NCBI GenBank assembly: GCA_030247855.1
Contig: JAPDRN010000210.1
Location: 1 to 36,336, forward strand
Length of the DNA stretch: 36,336 nucleotides
DNA from: Knufia peltigerae
Lineage: Eukaryota; Ascomycota; Eurotiomycetes; Chaetothyriales; Trichomeriaceae
Direction: 5' to 3'
Both the position numbers and the translations under genes were made by a program. The notes under the pieces were generated by a model, which saw nothing but the letters and a program-made list of their open reading frames with translations, was not told the origin of the DNA and made no database searches. Each line of letters opens with the position of its first letter. The stretch's first letter is position 1. Of the stretch, positions 15,186 to 23,236 are shown one piece after another.

Positions 15186-16516
15186 CACTCTCTGTGTATG
15201 TCGCCGGGCGTGAGGTGGCGATGCTGGAAAGCCTCGACAGTTTCAACTGCCGTCTCCTGTACAACGCCGATGTCGTGCCCGACGATCTGGTGTCGCTGAC
15301 CATGCCGGTACGGCGCGAGCCGTGGGACTGGAACGATCAGCTGCAACCGTTCTTTCAGATGAACCTGCCCGAAGGCTATCTGCTGAAAGTGCTGCAGGAG
15401 CAGTTCGGTCCCTTGATCGGTGGTGGCCCGATGAACCTGCTATCGGTCATCGGTCGCAACATGATCGGCCGGGTGCAAGTGGTGCCGCGCGGCGCGCCGC
15501 TGGATGAGCCGACCCGGGCAGTGGACGTGGCGCAGCTGCTGCAGGGCGACAACTCGGTAGAGGCCTTCGAGGAACTGGTACGCCAGCATGCCACGAGCGG
15601 TGTATCCGGCATGGTGCCCAAGTTTCTCGACCAGCGCGAGGTCAGCGGCCAGGACCCGCGCAGGAAGGTCACCCTGTTCACCCGCCAGCACATCATCAAG
15701 GGCTCGGCGACCAACCTGCCGTTTATTGCGCTCAACGAGCACCTCACCATGCAGGTGGCGGCAAGGGTGCTGCCAACCGCGCGTACCGAGGTCTCCCGTG
15801 ACGGGCAGGCGCTGGTGGTGCATCGCTTCGATGTAGATGAAGCCGGCCAGCTCAAGTACGGCATGGAAGATTTCTGTGCGCTGCTGGGCATGCGCCCGGC
15901 AGAGAAGTACGAGACAACCTGGGAGCGCATCGCCAAGGCAGTGCGCGATCACGTACGGGGTCCCGGGCGGAAGCTGGCGCTGCAGCATCTGGCCACGCAG
16001 TTGCTGCTGACCCACGGGCTGCGCAACGCCGATTGCCATGCCAAGAACATCGCACTGCTGTACACAGGCCGCGACGATGCGCAGGTCACACCGGTGTACG
16101 ACATGCTGACGACGGCAGCCTATCCCGACTACGCACGCAATCCTCCGGCGATCAGCCTGGGCGGGCGCAAGACCTGGGAGCCCGGCAGGCTTCTGGAGCG
16201 GACGCTGCTTTCGGTGTTCAACGTTACCGCCCGTGACCAGCGCGCCATCGTCGAGAAGATCGGCCAGGCCATCGACGAAGTCGCCCCTGCGGTGCGCGAG
16301 GCCATGGCGCAGCATGAAGGTTTTCATGTAATCGGCAAGCGCATGTTGCTGGCCTGGCAGCAGGGCATGCAGACCCTGCGCGGCAAGCCGGTGTACGGCA
16401 TGGATTGCCCGGCGCTGGACGAATCCTTCCAGGACCTGTCCGACCCCGAGCCGGTGAAACCCCGAAGCGAACTCGTTGGCCGCTCCGACCTGACCCGAGA
16501 CGATCCCATGGGCTGA
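15182..16516 (+). CDS. hipA: HipA-like serine/threonine kinase toxin
   Basis: A 444-residue protein of the HipA kinase family. In E. coli, HipA phosphorylates glutamyl-tRNA synthetase and causes growth arrest and drug tolerance; the target here is unknown. The N-terminal subdomain (about residues 1-105) contains FFQMNLPEGYLL. A HIIKGS segment near residue 175 supplies the probable nucleotide-binding lysine. The catalytic loop is NADCHAKN near residues 282-289 (catalytic Asp, metal-binding Asn), and the metal-binding YDMLTT lies near 306. The length is normal and no key motif is missing, so the kinase is probably active. It overlaps hipB by 4 bp, so antitoxin is made first. The last ~25 residues are variable. 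Confidence 0.9.
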   Translation: MTLSVYVAGREVAMLESLDSFNCRLLYNADVVPDDLVSLTMPVRREPWDWNDQLQPFFQMNLPEGYLLKVLQEQFGPLIGGGPMNLLSVIGRNMIGRVQVVPRGAPLDEPTRAVDVAQLLQGDNSVEAFEELVRQHATSGVSGMVPKFLDQREVSGQDPRRKVTLFTRQHIIKGSATNLPFIALNEHLTMQVAARVLPTARTEVSRDGQALVVHRFDVDEAGQLKYGMEDFCALLGMRPAEKYETTWERIAKAVRDHVRGPGRKLALQHLATQLLLTHGLRNADCHAKNIALLYTGRDDAQVTPVYDMLTTAAYPDYARNPPAISLGGRKTWEPGRLLERTLLSVFNVTARDQRAIVEKIGQAIDEVAPAVREAMAQHEGFHVIGKRMLLAWQQGMQTLRGKPVYGMDCPALDESFQDLSDPEPVKPRSELVGRSDLTRDDPMG

Positions 16517-16576
16517 GCCGTTAGGTCGCGCACGGCTACGGCGCTGTTTGTCGCTATCGACCCCCTCGTCTGATGA

Positions 16577-16885
16577 ATGCCCTTGGCGTACGCGCCCGAC
16601 GGCCCTACCCTGCTGGACTGCCTGCAGCACATCCGCCAAGTGGAAGCAGCAGATGGTCAGCCGTGGCCACACAAGGGGCGAACGCAGGCGCAGTGCATGC
16701 CGATGACACGCATCGACCGCGCCAATGCCGGGCTGACCTTCCTGCTGGAACTGCTGCACGCCAGCGAACGCGTGCGCGTGGACGGCGACGACACGCAGCA
16801 CCTGGGCGACGACGCCCGCGAAGGTCTGCTGCTGGCCTGCCGAGGCCTGTCGGAATATGTGGATGTGCAGCTGCAGGCTGCGTGA
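16577..16885 (+). CDS. Small hypothetical protein downstream of hipA
   Basis: A 102-residue frame with plausible protein character. The C-terminal half, NAGLTFLLELLHASERVRVD then DDAREGLLLACRGLSEYVDV, looks like two amphipathic helices, and composition is balanced. No family is recognised. The ATG at 16577 lacks a clear ribosome site, and a later ATG at 16697 is possible. It lies 60 bp after the hipA stop on the same strand and could be co-transcribed. It is followed by a SMAG repeat. Confidence 0.5.
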   Translation: MPLAYAPDGPTLLDCLQHIRQVEAADGQPWPHKGRTQAQCMPMTRIDRANAGLTFLLELLHASERVRVDGDDTQHLGDDAREGLLLACRGLSEYVDVQLQAA

Positions 16886-16901
16886 TGCGCACATTCCAGA
16901 A

Positions 16902-16925
16902 GAGCCGAGCATGGCTCGGCACTAC
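16902..16925. repeat. Single SMAG repeat
   Basis: A palindrome, GAGCCGAGCATGGCTCGG, followed by CACTAC (GTAG-headed on the minus strand). It lies between the small ORF and the long dispersed element. Confidence 0.85.
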
Positions 16926-16927
16926 AA

Positions 16928-17088
16928 AGAGCGAAGCGACCCGCTTCTGCTCTGTTTTTCTCTTTGCGTGGGTGGCCACCGCAGGAAACTGTCAGAGGCC
17001 GGGCGGGGTGGGCTGCGCACTGCGCAGTCCACCCCGCCCGGCCAACCACGGCTGTTGCTTTCAGCAACCACCCACGAGGGGCTGCGCC
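16928..17088. repeat. Long palindromic dispersed element, copy 2, with 47-bp palindrome
   Basis: Begins AGAGCGAAGCGACCCGCT and includes a 47-bp near-perfect palindrome at 16997-17043. This has outer arms GGCCGGGCGGGGTGG/CCACCCCGCCCGGCC, one G/T mismatch, inner arms CTGCGCA/TGCGCAG and a single central C. It ends with GGGGCTGCGCC. The 16960-17088 part matches the inverse complement of 13191-13372, and 16928-17019 matches 13420-13517 directly. It lies 12 bp downstream of the rodA stop and may terminate the mre-mrd operon. Confidence 0.88.
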
Positions 17089-17100
17089 GATGGCTGGAAA

Positions 17101-18213
17101 CTACCCGTAACCGCCATGCACCGGATTGTGACGACGCACCGCCATCACCAACCCGAACCCCGCCAGCAGCGACACCGCCGACGTACCGCCGTAACTGATC
17201 AGCGGCATCGGCACGCCCACCACCGGCAGCAGGCCCGAGATCATCCCGCCGTTCACCAGCACATAGACGAAGAACGCCAGGCCCGTGGCACCGGCCAGCA
17301 ACCGCGAGTACGAATCGCGCGACTGGCTGGCGATCCACAGGCAACGCCCGATCACCACCAGATACAGCGTCAACACCAGCGCCACGCCGATCCAGCCGAA
17401 CTCCTCGCTCAGCACCGAGAACGCGAAGTCGGTGGTCTGCTCGGGAATGAAATTCAGGTGCGACTGCGAGCCTTCGCCCCAGCCCTTGCCATCGAAACCG
17501 CCGGAACCAATGGCGATCTTCGACTGGATGATGTTCCAGCCCGCACCCAGCGCATCCATTTCCGGGTCGAGGAACATCATGATGCGGTCCTTCTGGTACG
17601 GCCGCAGCAACCAGAACCAGGCCACCGGCGCCACCGCTGCCACGCCGCCCACACCCAGCCCCACCCACCACCACGGCAGGCCAGCCAGCAGCAGCACGAA
17701 CACGCCACTGGCGGCAATCAGCACGCCGGTACCGAAGTCCGGCTGCAGCATCACCAGCCCGGTCGGTACGCCGATGATCAGCATCGCCACCAGCACTGTG
17801 TTGAAGCGCGGCGGCAACGGCATCTTGTGCAGATACCAGGCCACCATCATCGGCAGGCTGACCTTGAGCAGTTCGGCCGGCTGCAGGTAGAAGAACTTCA
17901 GGTCCAGCCACTGCCGGCCGTATTTGCCCGTGCCCAGCACGAACACCGCCAGCAGCGGAATCATCGAGATGGCGTAGATCAGTGGCGTCGCCGAGCGGAT
18001 GCGCAGGATCGGTACCCGCGAGATGCCCCACATCGCCGCCAGGCCCACGGCAAAACGCACGCCCTGCGCCATCACCAGGCTGTCGCCGCCAGCACTCTTC
18101 AGCGTGGCCAGGCCGATCACCATCAGCGCGCCCAGAGCCAGGCACAGCACCCAGTCGAGGCTGCTGAAGAACCGCTGCAGCATTTCCCCGGCCCAACGCA
18201 GGAACGCGCTCAT
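17101..18213 (-). CDS. rodA: RodA, SEDS peptidoglycan glycosyltransferase of the elongasome
   Basis: Inner-membrane glycan polymerase that works with PBP2 in lateral wall growth. The 370-residue protein has about ten hydrophobic segments. SEDS motifs include WLDLKFFYLQPAELLKVSLP and the catalytic Asp region LNFIPEQTTDFAFSVLSEEF. The C-terminus reads LPVVGVPMPLISYGGTSAVS and then HNPVHGGYG. The ATG at 18213 overlaps the mrdA stop as ATGA, so RodA and PBP2 are translationally coupled. Its operon position makes it the housekeeping copy, in contrast to the paralogue at 13519-14595. Confidence 0.96.
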   Translation of the reverse strand: MSAFLRWAGEMLQRFFSSLDWVLCLALGALMVIGLATLKSAGGDSLVMAQGVRFAVGLAAMWGISRVPILRIRSATPLIYAISMIPLLAVFVLGTGKYGRQWLDLKFFYLQPAELLKVSLPMMVAWYLHKMPLPPRFNTVLVAMLIIGVPTGLVMLQPDFGTGVLIAASGVFVLLLAGLPWWWVGLGVGGVAAVAPVAWFWLLRPYQKDRIMMFLDPEMDALGAGWNIIQSKIAIGSGGFDGKGWGEGSQSHLNFIPEQTTDFAFSVLSEEFGWIGVALVLTLYLVVIGRCLWIASQSRDSYSRLLAGATGLAFFVYVLVNGGMISGLLPVVGVPMPLISYGGTSAVSLLAGFGLVMAVRRHNPVHGGYG

Positions 18214-20282
18214 CGGGCCGCCTCCGCAGCAACCGTGGAACGTGGCGTGGCCGGCAGTGCCGCCGAGGGCTGCGGCGCCGGAGCAGATGTCGGTGCCGGC
18301 AGCGATACGCCGACCACCACCGCATGCTCACCGAGCTGCGCCGCAGCCGCGTCGCCGGCCTGGCGCGCGCCCACGTCTTCGTTGTCGAACGCGGTAGCGC
18401 CAATGGCGGTCGTGCCGCGTTCGCTGTCCAGCGGCTGCATGCCTTCAGGCATCTTGCCCAGCAGCCAGGCATCGAACACCTTGCGCGCGATCGGCGCAGC
18501 TGCCGAACCACCGTAGCCGCCGCCTTCCACCGCGATCGCAACGGCGATGACCGGGTTGTCGGCCGGTGCGAAGCCGACGAACAGCGCGCGGTGGCGCAGG
18601 TGCATCGGCAGGCTCCTCGGGTTCACCGCCGCGGTGCCGCGGCGGCTGATCACCTGTGCGGTACCGGTCTTGCCTGCCATCACATACGGTGCGCCGGCAG
18701 CGGCACGCGCGCCGCTGCCACCGGGCTGCATGGTGCCCATCATGCCCTCGCGCACGGCCTGCAGGTTGCTCGCAGTCGGGCTGATCGGCTTGCTCTCACC
18801 CTGCGGCACGGGCGTCCAGTCCGCATCGAAGCCGGCGCGCTGCTGCATCACCAGATGCGGCTGGCGCAGTTGCCCATTGGCAATGCCTGCCACGCCGTGC
18901 ACCAGCTGCAGCGGGGTGACCTTCCAGTCGCCCTGGCCGATGCTGGCGTTGACGGTGTCGCCGGGGTACCAGCGCTCCTTGCGCGATTTGTACTTCGATG
19001 CCGGCGAGGGCAGGATGCCGCCGATCTCGCCGGTCAGATCGATACCGGTCGGCTGGCCGAAGCCGTAATAACCCATGTAGTGGTCGAAGCGCTCGATGCC
19101 CATGTCCAGGGCCAGCTTGTAGTAGTACGTGTTGACCGACTGGGTGATCGACTTGCGCAGATCGGTCCAGCCATGGCCGCCACGGTTGGCATCGCCCCAG
19201 CCACGCGAGGTGCCGGGCAGGTAGAACATGCCGGTGGAGAGAATCTTGTCTTCGGGCCGGCGCACCCCGCTGTCCAGGCCGGCCAGGCCGATCAGCGGCT
19301 TGATGGTCGAACCGGGGGCGACGCCACCCAGCACCAGGCGGTTGAACTGCGGCCGCGAGGGATTCTCGTTGAGCGCCTTGAAGTCGGCGTGCGAGATGCC
19401 GTTGACGAACAGGTTGGCGTCATACGACGGCAGGCTGACCATCGCCAGCACTTCACCGGTGCGCGGGTCCATCGCCACCGCCGCGCCTTCGAACTCGCCG
19501 AAAGCGGCCACCATCGCTCGCTGCAGGTCGGCATCGATCGACAGCCGCAGGTCGGCGCCGGATTGTGCCGCGACACGGCCGATGGTGCGGATCGCGCGGC
19601 CCTGCACGTTGGTCTCGACCTGTTCGTAGCCGACCTTGCCGCGCAGCTCCTGCTCGTAATAGCGCTCCAGGCCGGACTTGCCGATGTGGGTCAGCGCGGC
19701 ATTGCCCTCGCCGAGGATCTCCAGATCCTTGTCGTCGACCCGGCCGACGTAGCCGATGATGTGCGCGAACAGGTCGCCATAGGGATAGCGACGGGTCAGG
19801 TACGGTTCCAGCTCGACGCCGGGAAAGCGCCAGCGGTCCACTGCGAAGCGCGCCATTTCCTCATCGCTCATGCGCAGCTTCAGCGTGACCGGCAGGAACT
19901 TGCGGCGCGCCTTGCGCGACTTGTTGAACGCTTCCAGTTCTTCCGGACTGATCTGGATGATCTTCGCCAGCCCTTCCAAGGTGGCATCCATGTCCTTGAC
20001 CTTGTCCGGGGTTACATCCAGACGGAACGCCGGCACGTTCTCAGCCAGCAACCGACCGTTGCGGTCATAGATCATGCCGCGCCCGGGCACTACCGGCCGC
20101 GGCTTGATGCGATTGGCTTCGGATCGGGTGGCGTAGATGTCGTGGTCCAGCACCTGCAGCTTGAAGTACCAGCCGCCCAGGCCCAGCAGGCAGACCAGCA
20201 CGCCGAAGAAGCCCAGCGCCGCGCGGCGCCGGAACTGTTCAGCTTCGGCGTGCGGATTCTTGACCTGGCGGCGCGGCAGCAT
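18210..20282 (-). CDS. mrdA: Penicillin-binding protein 2, peptidoglycan transpeptidase
   Basis: Class B PBP that cross-links peptidoglycan made by RodA during elongation. The 690-residue protein has a single N-terminal membrane anchor (ALGFFGVLVCLLGLGGWYFK near residues 27-46) and a PBP dimerisation/pedestal domain. In the transpeptidase domain, the nucleophile lies in GSTIKPLIG near residue 325, SVNTYYYKL is the SxN motif, and KTGTAQ lies near residue 536. A Pro/Ala-rich tail of about 60 residues at the C-terminus is longer than in E. coli PBP2. It starts 3 bp after the mreD stop and ends overlapping rodA. Confidence 0.96.
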   Translation of the reverse strand: MLPRRQVKNPHAEAEQFRRRAALGFFGVLVCLLGLGGWYFKLQVLDHDIYATRSEANRIKPRPVVPGRGMIYDRNGRLLAENVPAFRLDVTPDKVKDMDATLEGLAKIIQISPEELEAFNKSRKARRKFLPVTLKLRMSDEEMARFAVDRWRFPGVELEPYLTRRYPYGDLFAHIIGYVGRVDDKDLEILGEGNAALTHIGKSGLERYYEQELRGKVGYEQVETNVQGRAIRTIGRVAAQSGADLRLSIDADLQRAMVAAFGEFEGAAVAMDPRTGEVLAMVSLPSYDANLFVNGISHADFKALNENPSRPQFNRLVLGGVAPGSTIKPLIGLAGLDSGVRRPEDKILSTGMFYLPGTSRGWGDANRGGHGWTDLRKSITQSVNTYYYKLALDMGIERFDHYMGYYGFGQPTGIDLTGEIGGILPSPASKYKSRKERWYPGDTVNASIGQGDWKVTPLQLVHGVAGIANGQLRQPHLVMQQRAGFDADWTPVPQGESKPISPTASNLQAVREGMMGTMQPGGSGARAAAGAPYVMAGKTGTAQVISRRGTAAVNPRSLPMHLRHRALFVGFAPADNPVIAVAIAVEGGGYGGSAAAPIARKVFDAWLLGKMPEGMQPLDSERGTTAIGATAFDNEDVGARQAGDAAAAQLGEHAVVVGVSLPAPTSAPAPQPSAALPATPRSTVAAEAAR

Positions 20283-20285
20283 GGC

Positions 20286-20771
20286 TCAGCGCCCGCGCTT
20301 GCCGAAGCGCACCGCATCCAGCAGCACGAACACCAGCGGCCACAGGCCCATGCCGAGCAGCGGTGCCCACCAGTACGACCACGGCAGGGTCGGCTCGCCC
20401 ACCAGGATGTGGACCAGCGCGCTGACGATGCGGTCGTTGAACAGCAGGCCGCCGATGGCCAGCATCTGCTGCGACATCGGGAAGAAGCGGATGCGCGCGC
20501 GGAAGCGCTGCAGGATGAAGGCCAGCATCACCAGCCGCAGCGCCTGTTCGCCCAGCACCCCGCCATACAGCAGGTCGGCGACGACGCCGCTGGCGAAGGC
20601 AATGCCGAGGCCGACGCGCTCGGGCGCTTCAATCACCCAGTACGCCAGCACCAGTGCCAGCCAATACGGACGCAGCGGCTGCAGCAGCGCCGGCAACGGC
20701 AGCAGGCCCAGCAACAGGGCCACCACCACGCTGGCCGGCAGCACCCAGCGGTTGTCGCGAAGGCGGCTCAT
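20286..20771 (-). CDS. mreD: Rod shape-determining protein MreD
   Basis: Small integral membrane protein of the elongasome, 161 residues with about five hydrophobic segments (VVALLLGLLPLPALLQPL, LALVLAYWVIEAPERVGLG, and LVFVLLDAVRF at the end). The ATG at 20771 has a strong GGAGG 8 bp upstream. A longer in-frame opening to 20993 would begin inside repeat sequence and is not credible. The first 143 bp are also covered by the extended mreC frame in another phase. Confidence 0.92.
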   Translation of the reverse strand: MSRLRDNRWVLPASVVVALLLGLLPLPALLQPLRPYWLALVLAYWVIEAPERVGLGIAFASGVVADLLYGGVLGEQALRLVMLAFILQRFRARIRFFPMSQQMLAIGGLLFNDRIVSALVHILVGEPTLPWSYWWAPLLGMGLWPLVFVLLDAVRFGKRGR

Positions 20772-21786
20772 CGTTGTGCCTCCGGCGTGGCCGGCTGCGG
20801 TTGAGTTTGGACCCGGCTGAGGGAGAACCTCCCTCTTGTTGAGGGGGGCGCGCCGAAGGCGCGGGGGTAAGGTGGGATGCCCCCCCGGCAGCCTGGTTTG
20901 CCGAAGGCAAACCTGGCTGAAGCAATTCGCTGGCCGCAGGCAAGCGAATTGCGGCGCCGGGGCGCAGCAGCAGCACATCGCGGCCACGATCAAGCTGCGC
21001 GGCCGGCTTCAGTTCGCCCACCAGGAAGGCATGCGTATCGTCCGGGCGCAGGGCGGTGATGGTGCCGACCGGGAATCCGGCCGGGAACCGGCCACCAAGA
21101 CCGGACGTGACGATCTCGTCGCCCACTTCCACGCCGGCACTGAGCGGGATGTCGCGCAGTTCCAGCTTGTCGCCACGCCCGTAGACGATCAGGCGCACGC
21201 CATTGCGGGCCACGGTCACCGGCACAGCGTGGTCCGGGTCGGTCAGCAACAGCACGGTGGAGGTGCCATCGGTCACGCTGATCACCTGGCCCATCAGGCC
21301 ACCGGCATCGATCACCGCCTGGCCGACATGCACGCCTTCGCGGCTGCCGGCGTCGAGCACCAGGCGCTGTTTGACCGGGTCCAGGTCGATGTCCAGGATC
21401 GGCGCCAGCTGCACGTCCAGGCCACTGCGCTCGGCCACGTTCAGCAGTTCGCGCAGCTGGGCATTGTCCAGCGCGGCGGTCTGCAGGCGGGTCAGGCGGG
21501 CGTTGGCCAGCAGCAGCTGGTTGCGCAGCTCGCGGTTTTCGGTCACCAGCTGGCCGTGGCTGGCGGCGGTATCCCGCACCTGCCCGCCGAGCTTGCCGGG
21601 CAGACCGGCCAGGGCCCACACCGGCTGCACCAGGCTGTTGGCCTGCTCGCGCAGACGCGCCAGCCAGCCGGCCTGGTCGTCGAGGACGATCAGGGTGATT
21701 GCCAGTGCGAGATAGGCCAGCAGCCGCAGCGGGCTGGCGGCATCACCGGATCGGGAAGCGACGGGAGGTCCGGCGTAGGGCGGCAC
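20629..21786 (-). CDS. mreC: Rod shape-determining protein MreC with extended C-terminus
   Basis: Periplasmic scaffold of the elongasome that contacts PBP2. The 385-residue protein has an N-terminal membrane anchor (LRLLAYLALAITLIVLDD, about 21-38), a coiled coil (LVTENRELRNQLLLANARL) and the two beta-barrel MreC core (DAGSREGVHVGQAVIDAGGLMG to VTSGLGGRFPAGFPVGTI). The core ends near residue 275. The rest (AAIRLPAASELLQPGLPSAN onward) is low complexity, is encoded by three adjacent inverted repeats, and runs 143 bp into mreD before meeting a stop. The start is a GTG at 21786, the most upstream option because an in-frame TGA lies just before it. No ribosome site is clear. Confidence 0.92.
   Translation of the reverse strand: MPPYAGPPVASRSGDAASPLRLLAYLALAITLIVLDDQAGWLARLREQANSLVQPVWALAGLPGKLGGQVRDTAASHGQLVTENRELRNQLLLANARLTRLQTAALDNAQLRELLNVAERSGLDVQLAPILDIDLDPVKQRLVLDAGSREGVHVGQAVIDAGGLMGQVISVTDGTSTVLLLTDPDHAVPVTVARNGVRLIVYGRGDKLELRDIPLSAGVEVGDEIVTSGLGGRFPAGFPVGTITALRPDDTHAFLVGELKPAAQLDRGRDVLLLRPGAAIRLPAASELLQPGLPSANQAAGGASHLTPAPSARPPQQEGGSPSAGSKLNRSRPRRRHNDEPPSRQPLGAAGQRGGGPVAGPAAVAGAAAAAASVLAGTGAGVLGD
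20828..20952. repeat. Cluster of hairpin repeats inside the mreC 3' coding region
   Basis: Three adjacent foldable units. (1) 20828-20872 is a double hairpin (CCTCCCTC-TTGTT-GAGGGGGG, then CGCGCC-GAA-GGCGCG) matching a repeat at 24201-24241 in the same orientation relative to transcription. (2) 20891-20917 has GGTTTGCC-GAA-GGCAAACC. (3) 20922-20952 has ten-base arms beginning GCAATTCGCT. All lie in the mreC frame just ahead of mreD. Confidence 0.85.
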
Positions 21787-21907
21787 GGCAGCGATTCAAC
21801 TGGCAGAAGGCGGAAGGGAAACACGCGGGCACCCCGCCGGTGCCGACCCGCCAACGTAGCGGGCCGCACCCCGGAGGGGCGCTGCGGGCGCAGGCAGCCG
21901 GGACCGC

Positions 21908-22954
21908 TTATTCCGGCGCAAAGAACTCGTTGCCGTGCATGTCGACCAGTTCCAGCGCACGACCGCCACCGCGGGCCACGCAGGTGAGCGGGTCGTCAGC
22001 CACCTGCACGTGCAGACCGGTTTCCTCGGAAATCAGGCGGTCCATGTCGCGCAGCAGGGCGCCACCACCGGTCAGCACGATGCCGCGCTCGGCGACGTCG
22101 GCGCACAGTTCCGGCGGGGTCTGTTCCAGTGCCAGCTTGACCGCGCTGACAATGCCCGACAGCGGCTCGTGCAGCGCTTCAAGCACTTCATTGGAGCTGA
22201 TCTTGATCATCTTCGGCACGCCTTCGGCGAGGTTGCGGCCGGAGATTTCCATCTCGATCGCTTCCGCCTGCGGGTAGGCGCAGCCCAGTTCGACCTTGAT
22301 GCGCTCGGCGGTGGCTTCACCAATCAGCATGCCGTGGTTGCGGCGCACGTAGTTGGTGATCGATTCGTCGAAGCGGTCGCCACCGATACGCACCGAAGCG
22401 GAATAGACGATGCCGTTGAGCGAGATCACCGCCACTTCGGTGGTGCCACCACCGATATCGATGACCATCGAGCCACGGGCCTCGGTGACCGGCATGCCGG
22501 CGCCGATCGCGGCCGCCATCGGCTCTTCGATCAGGAACACGTCACGGGCACCGGCCTCCTCGGCCGATTCCTTGATCGCGCGGCGCTCGACCTGGGTCGA
22601 GCCGGCCGGCACGCAGACCAGCACGCGCGGGCTCGGGCGCAGGAAGCGCGACTTGTGCACCTTCTTGATGAAGTGCTTGAGCATCGCCTCGGTGTAGGTG
22701 AAGTCGGCGATGACGCCGTCCTTCATCGGGCGGATGGTGGTGATGTGGCCCGGGGTACGGCCGAGCATCTGCTTGGCCTCGGCGCCAACGGCTGCCACCG
22801 ACCGGGTACCGCCGATGGCGCGATCCTGGCGCACAGCGACCACGGACGGCTCGTTCAGCACGATTCCCTGCCCACGCACATAGATGAGGGTGTTGGCCGT
22901 GCCCAGGTCGATGGACAGGTCATTGGAGAACATGCCGCGCAGTTTCTTGAACAT
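21908..22954 (-). CDS. mreB: Rod shape-determining protein MreB, bacterial actin
   Basis: Cytoplasmic actin homologue that forms membrane-bound filaments orienting RodA-PBP2. The 348-residue protein contains the phosphate-1 loop DLGTANTLIYV near residue 16, the phosphate-2 region MVIDIGGGTTEVAVISLNG near 160 and the adenosine-loop ERGIVLTGGGALLRDMDRL near the C-terminus. The ATG at 22954 begins MFKKLRGMF, whose membrane-binding amphipathic N-terminus is typical. A longer frame to 23212 is not family-like. It is the first gene of mreBCD-mrdA-rodA. The 282 bp upstream, shared with a divergent kinase gene, should contain the operon promoter. 122 bp separate it from mreC. Confidence 0.97.
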   Translation of the reverse strand: MFKKLRGMFSNDLSIDLGTANTLIYVRGQGIVLNEPSVVAVRQDRAIGGTRSVAAVGAEAKQMLGRTPGHITTIRPMKDGVIADFTYTEAMLKHFIKKVHKSRFLRPSPRVLVCVPAGSTQVERRAIKESAEEAGARDVFLIEEPMAAAIGAGMPVTEARGSMVIDIGGGTTEVAVISLNGIVYSASVRIGGDRFDESITNYVRRNHGMLIGEATAERIKVELGCAYPQAEAIEMEISGRNLAEGVPKMIKISSNEVLEALHEPLSGIVSAVKLALEQTPPELCADVAERGIVLTGGGALLRDMDRLISEETGLHVQVADDPLTCVARGGGRALELVDMHGNEFFAPE

Positions 22955-23236
22955 CTGGGAGTTGATCCTGAGGGGTGTCGCGCCCAACGCGGGATGGCGA
23001 AAAAATGGGCAGAAATCGAGGTCGACAAGCCTAGCAACCTGCCTGCCGCCGAGCAAGGAGAAATCCAGCTGAACCCGCGCCTTCACAGGCTTTCGGCCTG
23101 ATCGGGCATCACCCGGTTCTGGCCCTGAGCGGCACCAGCGGGTAACCTTTGCGCCGTCGGGCGCCCAAGGGCGCCGTTTGCTTGCCTGCCGAAGTGGGCC
23201 GGCCCATCCCAAAATTCACCGCATAGGCTTACATCG

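Noticed and set aside
16928..17088. Insertion-sequence remnant
   Set aside because: There is no transposase frame and no target-site duplication visible. It fits a dispersed palindromic repeat better than an IS end.
20772..20993. Longer MreD start at 20993
   Set aside because: It would translate repeat hairpins as an N-terminus. The ATG at 20771 has a strong GGAGG and opens into the first membrane helix.
22955..23212. Longer MreB start at 23212
   Set aside because: The 86 added residues are not MreB-like. The start at 22954 gives the normal MFKKLRGMF N-terminus.
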